A DNA stretch of 64,000 nt, taken from contig NZ_ABCT01000002.1 of NCBI RefSeq assembly GCF_000170915.1, positions 124,001-188,000 on the forward strand. Direction: 5' to 3'. The notes under the pieces were generated by a model. It saw only the letters and a list, made by a program, of their open reading frames with translations. It ran no database searches and had not been told where the DNA came from. Below are positions 45,367 to 54,739 of the stretch, piece after piece; within the stretch, counting starts at the first letter, position 1, and each line of letters starts with the position of its first letter. The translations under genes and the position numbers were made by a program. This DNA is from Limnobacter sp. MED105 (GTDB lineage Bacteria; Pseudomonadota; Gammaproteobacteria; Burkholderiales; Burkholderiaceae_B).

Positions 45367-46596
45367 GTGAATTTTGAGCCCAGCGCCAAGGCGCAAGACT
45401 TTGTAAAGCGCGTCCGCGCCTTCATGAAAAACGAAATTGCCCCGCTAGAGGCCGCTTACTGGGACAAAATTGAGGCCCAGTGCAATGGTCGCGAGTGGGT
45501 CAACTGGCGCATACCCCCGGAAATGGAGGCCCTGAAAAGCAAGGCGCGCGAGGCGGGCCTGTGGAATATGTTTTTGCCCGACGACAAACTGGGTGCGGGC
45601 CTGAGCACCATGGAATATGCGCTGGTGGCCGAAGAAACAGGCCGCAGCCTGATGGCACCTGAAGTGTTCAACTGCAATGCGCCCGACACCGGCAACATGG
45701 AAGTGCTGTGGAAATACGGCAATGCCGAGCAGAAAAAAGAATGGTTGGAGCCCCTGCTTGCTGGTGAAATCCGGTCTGTGTTTTGCATGACTGAACCCGA
45801 TGTGGCCAGCAGCGACGCCACCAATATGCAAGCCACCGCCACCCTGGAAGGCGACGAAGTGGTGATCAACGGCACCAAGTGGTGGAGCAGTGGTATTGGC
45901 GACCCGCGTGCAAAAATAGCCATTGTGATGGCGCGCACAGAAAATCCTGACCTGGACCGCCATCACCAACACACCATGGTGCTGGTGCCTTTGAATACGC
46001 CGGGCGTTTCCATCAAACGCATGTTGCCGGTGTTCGGGACTTACGATGAACCCCACGGCCACGGCGAGGTGGAATTCAACAATGTGCGCGTGCCCCAAGG
46101 CAACGTGATTGCCGGCTTGGGCAAAGGTTTCGAAATTGCACAAGGCAGACTGGGCCCTGGTCGCATTCACCATTGCATGCGTTGCATTGGCGCCGCCGAG
46201 GAATCGCTGGACCTGATGATCAAGCGTGGTATCTCACGCGTGGCCTTTGGCAAACCATTGATTAATTTGGGCGGCAACCGCGAACGTGTGGCCGAGGCTC
46301 GCCTGGCAATCGACCAGGCACGCCTGTTGACCCTGTACGCAGCCTGGAAACTGGACCAGGTCGGTGCGCTACAGGCCATGACCGAGATTGCAGCCATTAA
46401 AGTGGTGGCGCCCAATGTGCTGGAACAGGTGGTGGACATGGCCATTCAAATGCACGGCGGCGCGGGCGTTAGCCGCGACACTCCGCTTTCCGGCTTTTAC
46501 ATTCAAGCACGTAGCCTGCGCCTGGCCGATGGCCCCGATGAAGTTCACAAAGGCGTGATTGCCCGCATTGAAATGATGAAGCGGGGTTTCAAATAA
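45367..46596 (+). CDS. Acyl-CoA dehydrogenase (ACAD10/11-LvaC type)
   Basis: 409 residues from a GTG with AGGAGA seven bases before it. Typical ACAD motifs are FCMTEPDVASSDATNM (FAD/substrate loop), KWWSSGIGDPRAK, and AIQMHGGAGVSRDTPLSGFY near the end. Human ACAD11 carries a kinase and this dehydrogenase in one chain, and Pseudomonas LvaC acts on phosphorylated 4-hydroxyacyl-CoA. Here the kinase gene follows directly with a TAATG overlap, which suggests the same chemistry. Confidence 0.92.
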   Translation: MNFEPSAKAQDFVKRVRAFMKNEIAPLEAAYWDKIEAQCNGREWVNWRIPPEMEALKSKAREAGLWNMFLPDDKLGAGLSTMEYALVAEETGRSLMAPEVFNCNAPDTGNMEVLWKYGNAEQKKEWLEPLLAGEIRSVFCMTEPDVASSDATNMQATATLEGDEVVINGTKWWSSGIGDPRAKIAIVMARTENPDLDRHHQHTMVLVPLNTPGVSIKRMLPVFGTYDEPHGHGEVEFNNVRVPQGNVIAGLGKGFEIAQGRLGPGRIHHCMRCIGAAEESLDLMIKRGISRVAFGKPLINLGGNRERVAEARLAIDQARLLTLYAAWKLDQVGALQAMTEIAAIKVVAPNVLEQVVDMAIQMHGGAGVSRDTPLSGFYIQARSLRLADGPDEVHKGVIARIEMMKRGFK

Positions 46597-47672
46597 TGAC
46601 TGGTTCAGCGAAATCGGTATTGGATGTAGGCACTGCAGTTCGACCAGGCGAAGAATTAAACACCGACGTGGTGACCGGCTGGCTGCGTACGCAGGGTTTG
46701 ACGCTAAGCGACAAACCGGAGTTGACTCAGTATTCGGGTGGGGCCTCGAACTGGACCTATCGGCTGAAGTACCCGGAGGCTGATTTGATACTGCGCCGCC
46801 CACCCAAAGGCACCAAGGCCAAAGGTGCGCACGACATGGGCCGCGAGTTTCGCATTCAAAGCCTGCTAAAGCCGGTGTACCCCTATGTGCCAAACATGGT
46901 GGGGCACTGCGCAGATGAGTCGCTGATTGGCAGCGAGTTTTATGTGATGCACCGAATCGAAGGCATTATTCCGCGCAAGCACATGCCCCGCGGTGCACAG
47001 CTAGACCGGGAACAGGCCCGGCAACTAAGCATCAACTTTCTGGATCGATTAATTGAGCTACACCAGATCGATATTCACGACAGCGGCTTGAATGCCCTGA
47101 GCAAAGGCAGCGGCTACACCCGCCGCCAGCTGGATGGCTGGAATCAACGCTACGAAAAAGCACGCACCTGGAACGTGAGTTCATTCAACAAGGTACGCCG
47201 CTGGCTTGATTTGAACTGCCCCGAAGATGTGAAACTGTGCATGATTCACAATGACTGGCGGCTTGACAATGTGGTGCTGAACCCGGAAAAGCCCACCGAA
47301 ATTATCGGCACGCTGGACTGGGAATTGGCCACCGTGGGCGACCCACTGATGGACCTGGGCAGTGTGATTACTTATTGGGTACAAGGCGACGACAACTTCT
47401 TGATGAAGATGCTGCAACGGCAACCTTCCAACCTTCCCGGCATGATGACGCGCCAGGAAATGGTGGACTACTACATGCAGAAAACCGGCATACACACCAA
47501 CAACTGGACCTTCTACGAGGTATTTGGCTTGTTCCGGATCGCCGTGATCGCCCAACAAATTTATTACCGCTACCACCACAAGCAAACCCGCAACCCGGCA
47601 TTCAAAAACTTCTGGATCATGGTGAATTATTTTGATTGGCGTTGCAAATCGCTGATCAGAAAACTGGGCTGA
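46596..47672 (+). CDS. APH-family phosphotransferase (ACAD11-kinase/LvaA type)
   Basis: 358 residues. The aminoglycoside-phosphotransferase fold has ATP and catalytic motifs CMIHNDWRLDNVVLN (HxDxxxxN) and IIGTLDWELATVGDP (metal Asp), with QYSGGASNWTYRL at the start. It belongs to the group fused to ACAD in animals, now known to phosphorylate 4-hydroxyacyl-CoA. Its start codon shares a base with the dehydrogenase stop (TAATG). Confidence 0.9.
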   Translation: MTGSAKSVLDVGTAVRPGEELNTDVVTGWLRTQGLTLSDKPELTQYSGGASNWTYRLKYPEADLILRRPPKGTKAKGAHDMGREFRIQSLLKPVYPYVPNMVGHCADESLIGSEFYVMHRIEGIIPRKHMPRGAQLDREQARQLSINFLDRLIELHQIDIHDSGLNALSKGSGYTRRQLDGWNQRYEKARTWNVSSFNKVRRWLDLNCPEDVKLCMIHNDWRLDNVVLNPEKPTEIIGTLDWELATVGDPLMDLGSVITYWVQGDDNFLMKMLQRQPSNLPGMMTRQEMVDYYMQKTGIHTNNWTFYEVFGLFRIAVIAQQIYYRYHHKQTRNPAFKNFWIMVNYFDWRCKSLIRKLG

Positions 47673-47678
47673 ACACGC

Positions 47679-48443
47679 ATGGGAACCATCTATTTAATCC
47701 GCCACGGGCAAGCCAGCTTTGACAGTGCTGATTACGACAATTTGTCGGATCTTGGACAACTACAAGCAGCACAGCTAGGCGCCTGGTTCAAGGCCCGGAA
47801 AATTCGATTGCATGGCTTTTTTAGTGGCAGCATGAACAGGCATTTGCAAACCGCCCAGGCTTTTGCAAGCACCTACGGTGTGTTTCAAGAACCGGTGCAG
47901 CATGCGGGTTTGAATGAGTACGACCACGAGGCCATATTGCAGGCGTTGATTGGTCAGTACGACGACCCCGATGCCTTCGAGCAACAAGTAATGCAGAACG
48001 CAGACCCCCGCAAAGCATTTCAACAGATTTTTGAAAAAGCGATTGCGCGCTGGGTGAGCGGTGAACACGATTCTGATTACCCCGAAAGTTGGCGAACTTT
48101 CAAAACCCGGGTGATGAGTGGATTGGGTGCAGTAACAGCGCAAGCCATGCAACTGAAACAAGGCACGGGCTCAGCCAATGTGGCGGTATTCACTTCCGGC
48201 GGGCCGATTACTGCGGTTACGCAAAACCTGTTGCAATTGCCCGATGCGAATGCATTTAACCTGAACTGGATGATCACCAATTGCAGTGTCAGCAAACTGT
48301 TGTTTGGTCAACGGGGAATCAGCCTGGCCAGCTTCAATGAGCAGGCCCATTTCGAAGGTGAAATTGCAGGCGTGTTGGCAGATCAAGCCAATGGGCTGGA
48401 GGCATTTGCCGCCAAACCCAATGGCCTGATTTCCTATCGGTAA
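47679..48443 (+). CDS. Histidine-phosphatase-superfamily protein
   Basis: 254 residues. The phospho-His motif LIRHGQASFDS is at the N-terminus, and the second arginine and the late histidine regions fit the phosphoglycerate-mutase-like branch (FSGSMNRHLQTAQAF, FTSGGPITAVTQNLL). It follows the kinase by 6 bases and ends the operon. A role as a phosphatase acting on a metabolite or by-product of the kinase/dehydrogenase pair is inferred only. Confidence 0.9.
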   Translation: MGTIYLIRHGQASFDSADYDNLSDLGQLQAAQLGAWFKARKIRLHGFFSGSMNRHLQTAQAFASTYGVFQEPVQHAGLNEYDHEAILQALIGQYDDPDAFEQQVMQNADPRKAFQQIFEKAIARWVSGEHDSDYPESWRTFKTRVMSGLGAVTAQAMQLKQGTGSANVAVFTSGGPITAVTQNLLQLPDANAFNLNWMITNCSVSKLLFGQRGISLASFNEQAHFEGEIAGVLADQANGLEAFAAKPNGLISYR

Positions 48444-48454
48444 ACCTTGGTCGG

Positions 48455-48826
48455 TTACTGCGCTTTCTTGATCTCGGTTACGGTGTAGTTCGAACCTTCC
48501 TGCTTCACGTTGAACTTCACCTTGTCACCTTCTTTCAAGCCTTCCAGCATGGCTTTGTCAGCCACACCAAACACCATGGTCATGGGTGGCATTTCAACGC
48601 TTTTGATTTCACCGTGCTTGACCGTGATCTTGCCGGTGTTCTTGTTGATTTTGCGAATTTCGCCATCGGCCATTTCAGATTGAGCTGCGGCTTTCGCCTT
48701 GGCTTTGGCCTCGGCTTCCATGCGTTGTTGATTTTCAATCACATGCACTGTGTGGTCGGCTGCGTAGGCTGCACCTGCGCTCAAAATAGCCACAGCAATT
48801 GCACTCAGTTTCAATGTATTTTTCAT
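48455..48826 (-). CDS. CusF-like periplasmic copper-binding protein
   Basis: 123 residues. After the signal peptide (ending AAYA) comes a charged Ala/Lys/Glu helix, then a CusF-type domain: GEIRKINKNTGKITVKHGEI and VEMPPMTMVF with the Met-x-Met copper ligands. Such proteins carry Cu(I) to efflux pumps or sense copper. It is the last gene of the copper block and follows the multicopper oxidase by 23 bases. Confidence 0.92.
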   Translation of the reverse strand: MKNTLKLSAIAVAILSAGAAYAADHTVHVIENQQRMEAEAKAKAKAAAQSEMADGEIRKINKNTGKITVKHGEIKSVEMPPMTMVFGVADKAMLEGLKEGDKVKFNVKQEGSNYTVTEIKKAQ

Positions 48827-48849
48827 GGTTTTACTCCTTTAAAAAACAA

Positions 48850-50277
48850 TCAATGGCCAGCGTGGCCTGTGGGTTTACGCACCTGCAATTCAATGTGCGG
48901 CTGATTCTTCTGTGCCAACTTCATGCTGGGCTGCCCGGCACTGCTGCTGCGTTTGGGCTTGGCCAATTCACCCGTAAACTCATACGCAATCGTGCCTTCG
49001 GGGTGCTTGTACCAACCAGGGTCGGAATAATCACCGGGTTTCTGATCCTTGCGCACCTTCAGCATGCTGAACATGCCACCCATTTCGACCGAACCAAATG
49101 GTCCGTCACCCGTCATCATTGGAATGGTGTTGTCGGGCAGCGGCATTTGCATTTCAGCCATGTCGGCCATGCCGCGCTCACCCATGGCCATGTAATCAGG
49201 AATCAGATTCGTGATTTTTTTGGTCATGCCCCGGTGGTCCACGCCGATCATGGTGGGCACATCGTGGCCCATGGCATTCATGGTGTGGTGGCTTTTGTGG
49301 CAATGGAATGCCCAGTCGCCTTCCTCGCTGGCAATGAATTCCATTTGCCGCATTTGGCCCACCGCAATGTCCACGGTTACTTCAGGCCAGCGTGAGTTTT
49401 TCGGTGTGGGCCCACCATCGGTACCAGTCACTTCAAATTCATGGCCATGAATGTGAATGGGGTGATTAGTCATTGTCAGGTTGCCAACACGCAAACGCAC
49501 TCGGTCATTTTTGCGTGCCACCAAAGGTGAAATACCCGGAAACAGGCGACTGTTCCAGGTCCACAGGTTGAAGTCGAGCATGGTCATGATTTTCGGTGTG
49601 TAAGCACCGGGATCAATGTCATAGGCGTTCAGCAAGAAGCAGTAATCGCGGTCCACTTCGCTGATCAACGGATTCTTGTTCTTGGGGTGTGTGACCCAGA
49701 AGCCCATCATCCCCATGGCCATTTGCACCATTTCATCTGCATGCGGGTGGTACATAAAGGTTCCGGGCCTGCGTGCTTCAAATTCATACACAAAGGTTTT
49801 ACCGGCTGGAATACCTGGCTGGTTCAAACCGGTCACACCATCCATGCCGTTGGGCAATCGCTGGCCGTGCCAGTGAATACTGGTGTGTTCGGGCAGTTTG
49901 TTGGTTACGAATATCCGCACGCGGTCGCCCTCCACCACCTCAATGGTGGGGCCTGGGCTTTGCCCGTTGTAGCCCCACAGGTGGGCCGTCATGCCCGGGG
50001 CCATTTCCCGCAGCACGGGTTCAGCCACCAAATGGAATTCCTTCACGCCGTTGTTCATGCGCCAGGGCAATGTCCAGCCATTCAAGGTGACCACCGGGTT
50101 GTAGGGCCGCCCGCTGTTGGGCACCAAAGGGGGCATGGTGTCGGGCGAGGTTTGCAAAATGGGTTCAGGCAAAGCGCTCATAGCCACTTTGCTGACGCTG
50201 GCCGCAGCCACCGCGCCGCCTGTCAGTGCAGCGGCCTTAAAAAACTCTCGCCTTGAAAATTCACGTCTGGAAGTCAT
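48850..50277 (-). CDS. Multicopper oxidase (Cu(I) oxidase, CopA/CueO type)
   Basis: 475 residues with a twin-arginine signal (SRREFFKAAALTGGAVAAAS). All copper sites are visible: type 2/3 IHWHGQRLPNG and FMYHPHADE, type 3/1 HPIHIHGHEF, and the final WAFHCHKSHHTMNAM with the type 1 Cys and axial Met. Three cupredoxin domains are expected. It oxidises toxic Cu(I) in the periplasm. The gene is between the TolC-like protein and CusF-like gene on the same strand. Confidence 0.93.
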   Translation of the reverse strand: MTSRREFSRREFFKAAALTGGAVAAASVSKVAMSALPEPILQTSPDTMPPLVPNSGRPYNPVVTLNGWTLPWRMNNGVKEFHLVAEPVLREMAPGMTAHLWGYNGQSPGPTIEVVEGDRVRIFVTNKLPEHTSIHWHGQRLPNGMDGVTGLNQPGIPAGKTFVYEFEARRPGTFMYHPHADEMVQMAMGMMGFWVTHPKNKNPLISEVDRDYCFLLNAYDIDPGAYTPKIMTMLDFNLWTWNSRLFPGISPLVARKNDRVRLRVGNLTMTNHPIHIHGHEFEVTGTDGGPTPKNSRWPEVTVDIAVGQMRQMEFIASEEGDWAFHCHKSHHTMNAMGHDVPTMIGVDHRGMTKKITNLIPDYMAMGERGMADMAEMQMPLPDNTIPMMTGDGPFGSVEMGGMFSMLKVRKDQKPGDYSDPGWYKHPEGTIAYEFTGELAKPKRSSSAGQPSMKLAQKNQPHIELQVRKPTGHAGH

Positions 50278-50294
50278 GTTTAGAATCCTTTGAT

Positions 50295-51719
50295 TTAATG
50301 GCCACCGCCAGCGTCGCCGCCAGCACTTGCCGCCGCGCCACTGACCGACACCATCATGGGTTTGCCCACCACGGTGGCTTGCAAAGCGGCATCGGCCCGC
50401 CAGAAATCGGCCTGGGCATTGATGGCTTGCACCACAACGTTCACTTGGTCGCGGCTGTCTGCCAACAGCTCGAACACCCCGATGAACATGCCGTTGTAAC
50501 GCAGCACGTTTTCATCGGCGATGGTTTGCCGCAGTGGGATAATTTCGTCGCGATAGTGGCGTGCAATGTCATAGGTGGTGCGGTAAGCGGAATAGCTTTC
50601 CCGCAACGTGGATTGCGCACTGCGCAAGGTGGCTTCAAGCCGATTGGCGGCAGCCAGTGTGTTGGCGTTCATGGCATCACGCTTCATGCCACCCCAATCA
50701 AAAATTGGCAGGGCCAATTCAAGCTCATACCCTTTTTTGTTGTTGCGCTCGCCAGTGTCGTTTTCAAAAACAGTGTCGTAGCGAATGCCGGCCTCAATGT
50801 CCAGAAAACTGGCGACATTGCCCAAGCCTTGCGCTTTTGCACTGGCATCAAAGCCCTGTTTGGCCATGCGCACATCCAATCGGTTTTCACCTTGTTTGGC
50901 CACCTCCGAAGGGGCTTTCGGGGCCTGGGGCAAATCGGGCAAACGATCGGGCAACTTCAGTTGCGCAGCCTGATCGGTAGTCAAACCCAACATGCGCACC
51001 AGTGCCTCACGCATAGCCGTGGCTTTGTGCCGGGTGGCCGCAAGGTTTAGCGCTGCATCGGCATAAAAGCTTTGCTGGCGCGCGCGCTGCAAACGGGTGA
51101 AGTTACCCACTTCCTGCATGCGGCGGGCCAATTCAGCGCTGGTCTGTGCGCTTTCAAACACTTGTTGGGCATAGGTGTAAGCCTGTTGTGCCGCAACCGC
51201 ATCCACCCAGGCTTGACGAACCTGGGTCACTTGGTCCACTACACTGCTGGTCAACTGTAGCTGCGCCCGGTCAAGTTGCGTGCGGGCAATGCCTTGCCGG
51301 GCTGGCAAGCTGAGTAAATCGAGCAGGCCAAAACTCAGCAAACGCCCCAATTCCAGCTCATCTTTGATCCGCAAACGCTCAAACGCAAACACCGGATTGT
51401 GAATTCGGCCACTTTGCGCGGCTTGCGCAGCCTGGGCCCAATTCTCGGCCAACACGGTTTGAAACTGCGGGCTGTGGGTCAGCATCAACTCCACCGCCGC
51501 AGGCTGGCTCAAAGGCTCTTTCAATATTTCGCTGGCCTTAGAAGCCATGGCCTGGCGTTGTTCATCGGTCTGAACAAGGCTCAAATTACCGTTGGTGAAA
51601 CCATTCAATTCCTGATTGGTTTGGTCCACCGATTCATTAATATTCACCGACGCACAACCCGCCAACACCAGCACGGCCAATGAAATAGCTGTTTTTTTCA
51701 ATAAATGGGGCGTGTTCAT
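50295..51719 (-). CDS. TolC-family outer-membrane lipoprotein, copper-linked
   Basis: 474 residues. The lipobox is VLAGC. The OEP/TolC coiled-coil repeats appear twice (QVTQVRQAWVDAVAAQQAYTYA and LRESYSAYRTTYDIARHYRDEI), with a His/Gly-rich C-terminus. It would form the outer channel for export. No CusA or CusB gene is adjacent, which is unusual. Its start overlaps the preceding small gene as ATGA. Confidence 0.88.
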   Translation of the reverse strand: MNTPHLLKKTAISLAVLVLAGCASVNINESVDQTNQELNGFTNGNLSLVQTDEQRQAMASKASEILKEPLSQPAAVELMLTHSPQFQTVLAENWAQAAQAAQSGRIHNPVFAFERLRIKDELELGRLLSFGLLDLLSLPARQGIARTQLDRAQLQLTSSVVDQVTQVRQAWVDAVAAQQAYTYAQQVFESAQTSAELARRMQEVGNFTRLQRARQQSFYADAALNLAATRHKATAMREALVRMLGLTTDQAAQLKLPDRLPDLPQAPKAPSEVAKQGENRLDVRMAKQGFDASAKAQGLGNVASFLDIEAGIRYDTVFENDTGERNNKKGYELELALPIFDWGGMKRDAMNANTLAAANRLEATLRSAQSTLRESYSAYRTTYDIARHYRDEIIPLRQTIADENVLRYNGMFIGVFELLADSRDQVNVVVQAINAQADFWRADAALQATVVGKPMMVSVSGAAASAGGDAGGGH

Positions 51720-52000
51720 TGGGCACCCCCGTGTTTGTGAACATGGGGTTGGGTAGCCTGTTTGGATTCTGCCGGTTCATCCTTGGTCTTGTCCTCGTAA
51801 GGCTCGCGTGCGTACACGCGCCAACCACCGATTTCATCAACCAGTTGATTCGCCTTGGGCCAGTTTTGTATTTCAGAATCAGAATAGGCTTGATAGCCTT
51901 CAAATGCCGATTGGTATTCAAGTTCTTGCACAGCCTGTTCGGCATTCGCGGGCAAAGCGAATGCCAGCAACAAGGGTGCGAATAAGAAATAGGACTTCAT
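51716..52000 (-). CDS. Small secreted protein with His-rich tail
   Basis: 94 residues from the ATG at 52000 (GAGGATCT upstream). It has a signal peptide (FLFAPLLLAFALPANA), an acidic aromatic middle (YQSAFEGYQAYSDSEIQNW, IGGWRVYARE) and a C-terminal metal-binding-like tail (PHVHKHGG). Its position in the copper block and the His tail point to metal handling in the periplasm. No known family was recognised. Confidence 0.7.
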   Translation of the reverse strand: MKSYFLFAPLLLAFALPANAEQAVQELEYQSAFEGYQAYSDSEIQNWPKANQLVDEIGGWRVYAREPYEDKTKDEPAESKQATQPHVHKHGGAQ

Positions 52001-52063
52001 AGATCCTCGCAATCATTCAATACACATGGCATGCAGGCGCGTTCAGCCTGACATGCCCACGAA

Positions 52064-52489
52064 TTAAATGGCGAGGGTTTTGGGCGGTCGGTCTATTCGC
52101 CGAGTATCGGCGGAGTAAGGCAGTTGTGGCTCAGAAACAGGGTGCGTTGCATCCTGCTGAATGGCATTGAAGCTGGCCTGTGCCACGGGCAACAGCACCA
52201 CTGCACAGGTGGGTGCGCAGTTACAGCAACCGTGCAGCGACTTCATCAGTTTTTTGGAAGAATCAGGATCGGCTTGCCCATCCATTTTATGCATGCTGTG
52301 ATCCATGCTGTCGTGGCTCATCGCGCCATGGTCCATGGAGCTGTGGTCGATCGCTTGACCAGCACTGGTCGAATTACCATTCAAATGACAGGCAAACATG
52401 CTGGCCTGCGCCATGCCTTGGACAGGCAACGCAAGCAACATCAGCCACATAAGAAGGGTTCGAACCATTTTTGTCATAACCGGCAACAT
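52064..52489 (-). CDS. Small Met/His-rich secreted copper-block protein
   Basis: 141 residues from the ATG at 52489. The ATG at 52477 is also possible. It has a signal peptide (LLMWLMLLALPVQGMAQA), then a dense run of Met and His (MDHGAMSHDSMDHSMHKMDG), as in copper-binding proteins such as PcoE/CopZ-like carriers, a CCNCAPTC cysteine group and a second hydrophobic stretch. It is the first gene of the leftward copper block. I infer copper binding; the exact role is unknown. Confidence 0.72.
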   Translation of the reverse strand: MLPVMTKMVRTLLMWLMLLALPVQGMAQASMFACHLNGNSTSAGQAIDHSSMDHGAMSHDSMDHSMHKMDGQADPDSSKKLMKSLHGCCNCAPTCAVVLLPVAQASFNAIQQDATHPVSEPQLPYSADTRRIDRPPKTLAI

Positions 52490-52543
52490 ACCACTCTGGT
52501 TGAGACAGGGCAAGCTAGGGAAAGTTGTAACCCTGGCGAGGAT

Positions 52544-54724
52544 TTACCCCAAGACTTTCAATCGCTTCAATTGTTCGACCAACAACATGCGCACCACTTT
52601 GTCTTGTAATTTTTGCGGATGGGTCAACTTCATTCTTTCAAGGTAAGGCAGGGCCGACTCGGGCGATGGATCAGCCAGGCAGGTTTTCAAAAGCAACTTC
52701 CATTTGGATGTTGTTGCGGCTTGGGCTTTTACCCCTTTCAGCGCTTGGGCCAACACCCATTCCTGTTCGGTAAAATCGCAACCCAATGGAAAAGGAGGTA
52801 GTACATTCTCTTTAACCAATGCCCCCAAGCGGCGAGCCAGGTTCTCGGGCGTATTACCCAGAAAATCTTCGGGAATTTGATAGTTTTCCTCAATTTTTTT
52901 GGCAGCCTTGGCCTGCTTGAGCAAGTCGCCTTGAAACCGCGAATCGGCAATATTGATCAAGGCTTTGGCCACCTCAGAATCGGATTTTGCACGCAAATCG
53001 GCAATGCCATATTCAGTGACCACAATGTCGCGAAGATGCCGGGGTATCGTGCAATGCCCGTAGCTGAACACAATATTGCTGCTGGCCTCGCCGTTCTGTT
53101 CATTCTCACGCACAGCCCGAATCATCAAAACACTTCGCCCAGTGGGCAATTTGTGCGCCATGGACACAAAGTTATATTGCCCACCTACGCCGGAAATAAC
53201 CCGCCCATCCGCCAAACCATCCGACACCACCGCACCGCTGAGGGTGGCCATAATGCCGGTGTTTACAAACCGCGCGTGTTCACGCTGGGCACTGTACAAA
53301 GGGCGGTTCAAATCCAGCTGATTGACGTGCTCTACACCCAACATATGGATTGAATTGCGTTCGGCAAGCGGCATGTTTTTAAGGGTGTTGTACATTGCCG
53401 ATGGCCCCAGAAAAAAGCCTGCGTGCAGCACGGTACCATTCACAAGTGAAGCACCCAGACCACTGCTCGCCAAGGCTGTGCGTGTGGCCTTGTCGGCCAG
53501 GTTGGCCAACACACGCTGCCCATTGGGCAACACGAGGTGAATACCATCGAGCAAAACGCGCTCGACCAACAGGCCATGCCGCTTGAGCACCTCAAAATCG
53601 CGGGGCGTAATTTCACGCACACCCAATTCAAACAAATCGTCCAGAATCGATGCGCTGAGCTGATCGGGATTGCACTTGCCCAAATTGATCAAGCGCTGCA
53701 ACGCCCAGTGCTCATACACCTTGCGCTTTAACACACCCTTTTGCATCAAATGCAAAAAGCCGTCCACAAACATTTCCGTGGCGCCATACAAGCCGGTTTT
53801 AAAGGGTTGTTTGCCACCAATCCGCTCTACAAGCGCACCACTTTCCTCCGGCCAATTCATCGCCCCCAATACCCGGCAGTAATTCGCGTTGTCGGTGTGC
53901 CGCAGGCCAAGCGCATGCACCACGGCATCACCCAATGCACCAATACCCACCTGCAATGTGCCGCCATCTTTAATCAGCGCGCTGGCATAAAAGCCCAAAG
54001 CGTAATCGGCAATGTCCACGGGCAACTTGGGCGTCGAGAACAGCGTGGTCGTGTAACGCGGGTGGTCAACCACCAGGTCAAATTCTTCGCTCGGCACCAC
54101 AGCACTGTGCGCCATGTAGGGCAAGTTCTGGTTCACCAAACCCACCAACAGGTGCGGCCTTTCTCCTTCTCGCAACAAACGCACCAGTTCAAGCGATGTG
54201 TCCGGGTTGCAACTCAGGGAATATTCAAGAGCCTCACCGTCGTCAGGTTTGCATACGGCTTGCATGGCCAGGTTACAACCTTGTTCATAGATATCTCGAG
54301 CCGCGGTGGTGTAGTTGGTGCTGACATAATTTTGCTGGGCATTCGCGTTGTCCATGCGGCTGCCTGGTTTGAAGAAAAACTCGTGCAGTTTGACATTGAC
54401 AGGCAATTTGCCCTGCGTGGCATCGACCGCATAGAGCAGGTCGGGGCAGTCGCCCCACACGCGCTCTACAAAAGGTTTCAGAAAAGCGGCCTCAATTTCC
54501 GAGCTTGCCACTGGTCTTTCCAGAGACAGCGCAGTGAGTATTGTCAAATGAATGGATGAATCCGCTTTAGCGCGCAGGTACAGGGCGTTGATCAGCTCGG
54601 GGGGTTTGCCCAAGCCCAGTGGCAAGCCCACCTTGATGTGATTGCCCAGGCGCTCAAGAATTTGGTCCACACACTGCTCAACATTGTCCAGAATCAGGGG
54701 TTTTGTTGTGCGGTGTGTGGGCAT
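52544..54724 (-). CDS. Acetyl-CoA hydrolase/transferase-family protein
   Basis: 726 residues from the ATG at 54724. The N-terminal half has GLPLGLGKPPELINALY and FFFKPGSRMDN, and the C-terminal AcetylCoA_hyd_C part has NTGIMATLSGAVVSDGLADG, SGVGGQYNFVSMAHK and VTEYGIADLRAKSDSEVA. This is the CoA-transferase fold (Cat1-like), longer than the 500-residue classic forms because of a C-terminal helical extension. It moves CoA between acids or hydrolyses acyl-CoA. It follows the metal-hydrolase-type gene with a 15-base gap. Confidence 0.88.
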   Translation of the reverse strand: MPTHRTTKPLILDNVEQCVDQILERLGNHIKVGLPLGLGKPPELINALYLRAKADSSIHLTILTALSLERPVASSEIEAAFLKPFVERVWGDCPDLLYAVDATQGKLPVNVKLHEFFFKPGSRMDNANAQQNYVSTNYTTAARDIYEQGCNLAMQAVCKPDDGEALEYSLSCNPDTSLELVRLLREGERPHLLVGLVNQNLPYMAHSAVVPSEEFDLVVDHPRYTTTLFSTPKLPVDIADYALGFYASALIKDGGTLQVGIGALGDAVVHALGLRHTDNANYCRVLGAMNWPEESGALVERIGGKQPFKTGLYGATEMFVDGFLHLMQKGVLKRKVYEHWALQRLINLGKCNPDQLSASILDDLFELGVREITPRDFEVLKRHGLLVERVLLDGIHLVLPNGQRVLANLADKATRTALASSGLGASLVNGTVLHAGFFLGPSAMYNTLKNMPLAERNSIHMLGVEHVNQLDLNRPLYSAQREHARFVNTGIMATLSGAVVSDGLADGRVISGVGGQYNFVSMAHKLPTGRSVLMIRAVRENEQNGEASSNIVFSYGHCTIPRHLRDIVVTEYGIADLRAKSDSEVAKALINIADSRFQGDLLKQAKAAKKIEENYQIPEDFLGNTPENLARRLGALVKENVLPPFPLGCDFTEQEWVLAQALKGVKAQAATTSKWKLLLKTCLADPSPESALPYLERMKLTHPQKLQDKVVRMLLVEQLKRLKVLG

Positions 54725-54739
54725 GAATTCTCGCAAAAG

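Noticed and set aside
45445-46173. 242-codon frame opposite the acyl-CoA dehydrogenase
   Set aside because: Shadow frame of a gene with intact ACAD motifs; no start signal.
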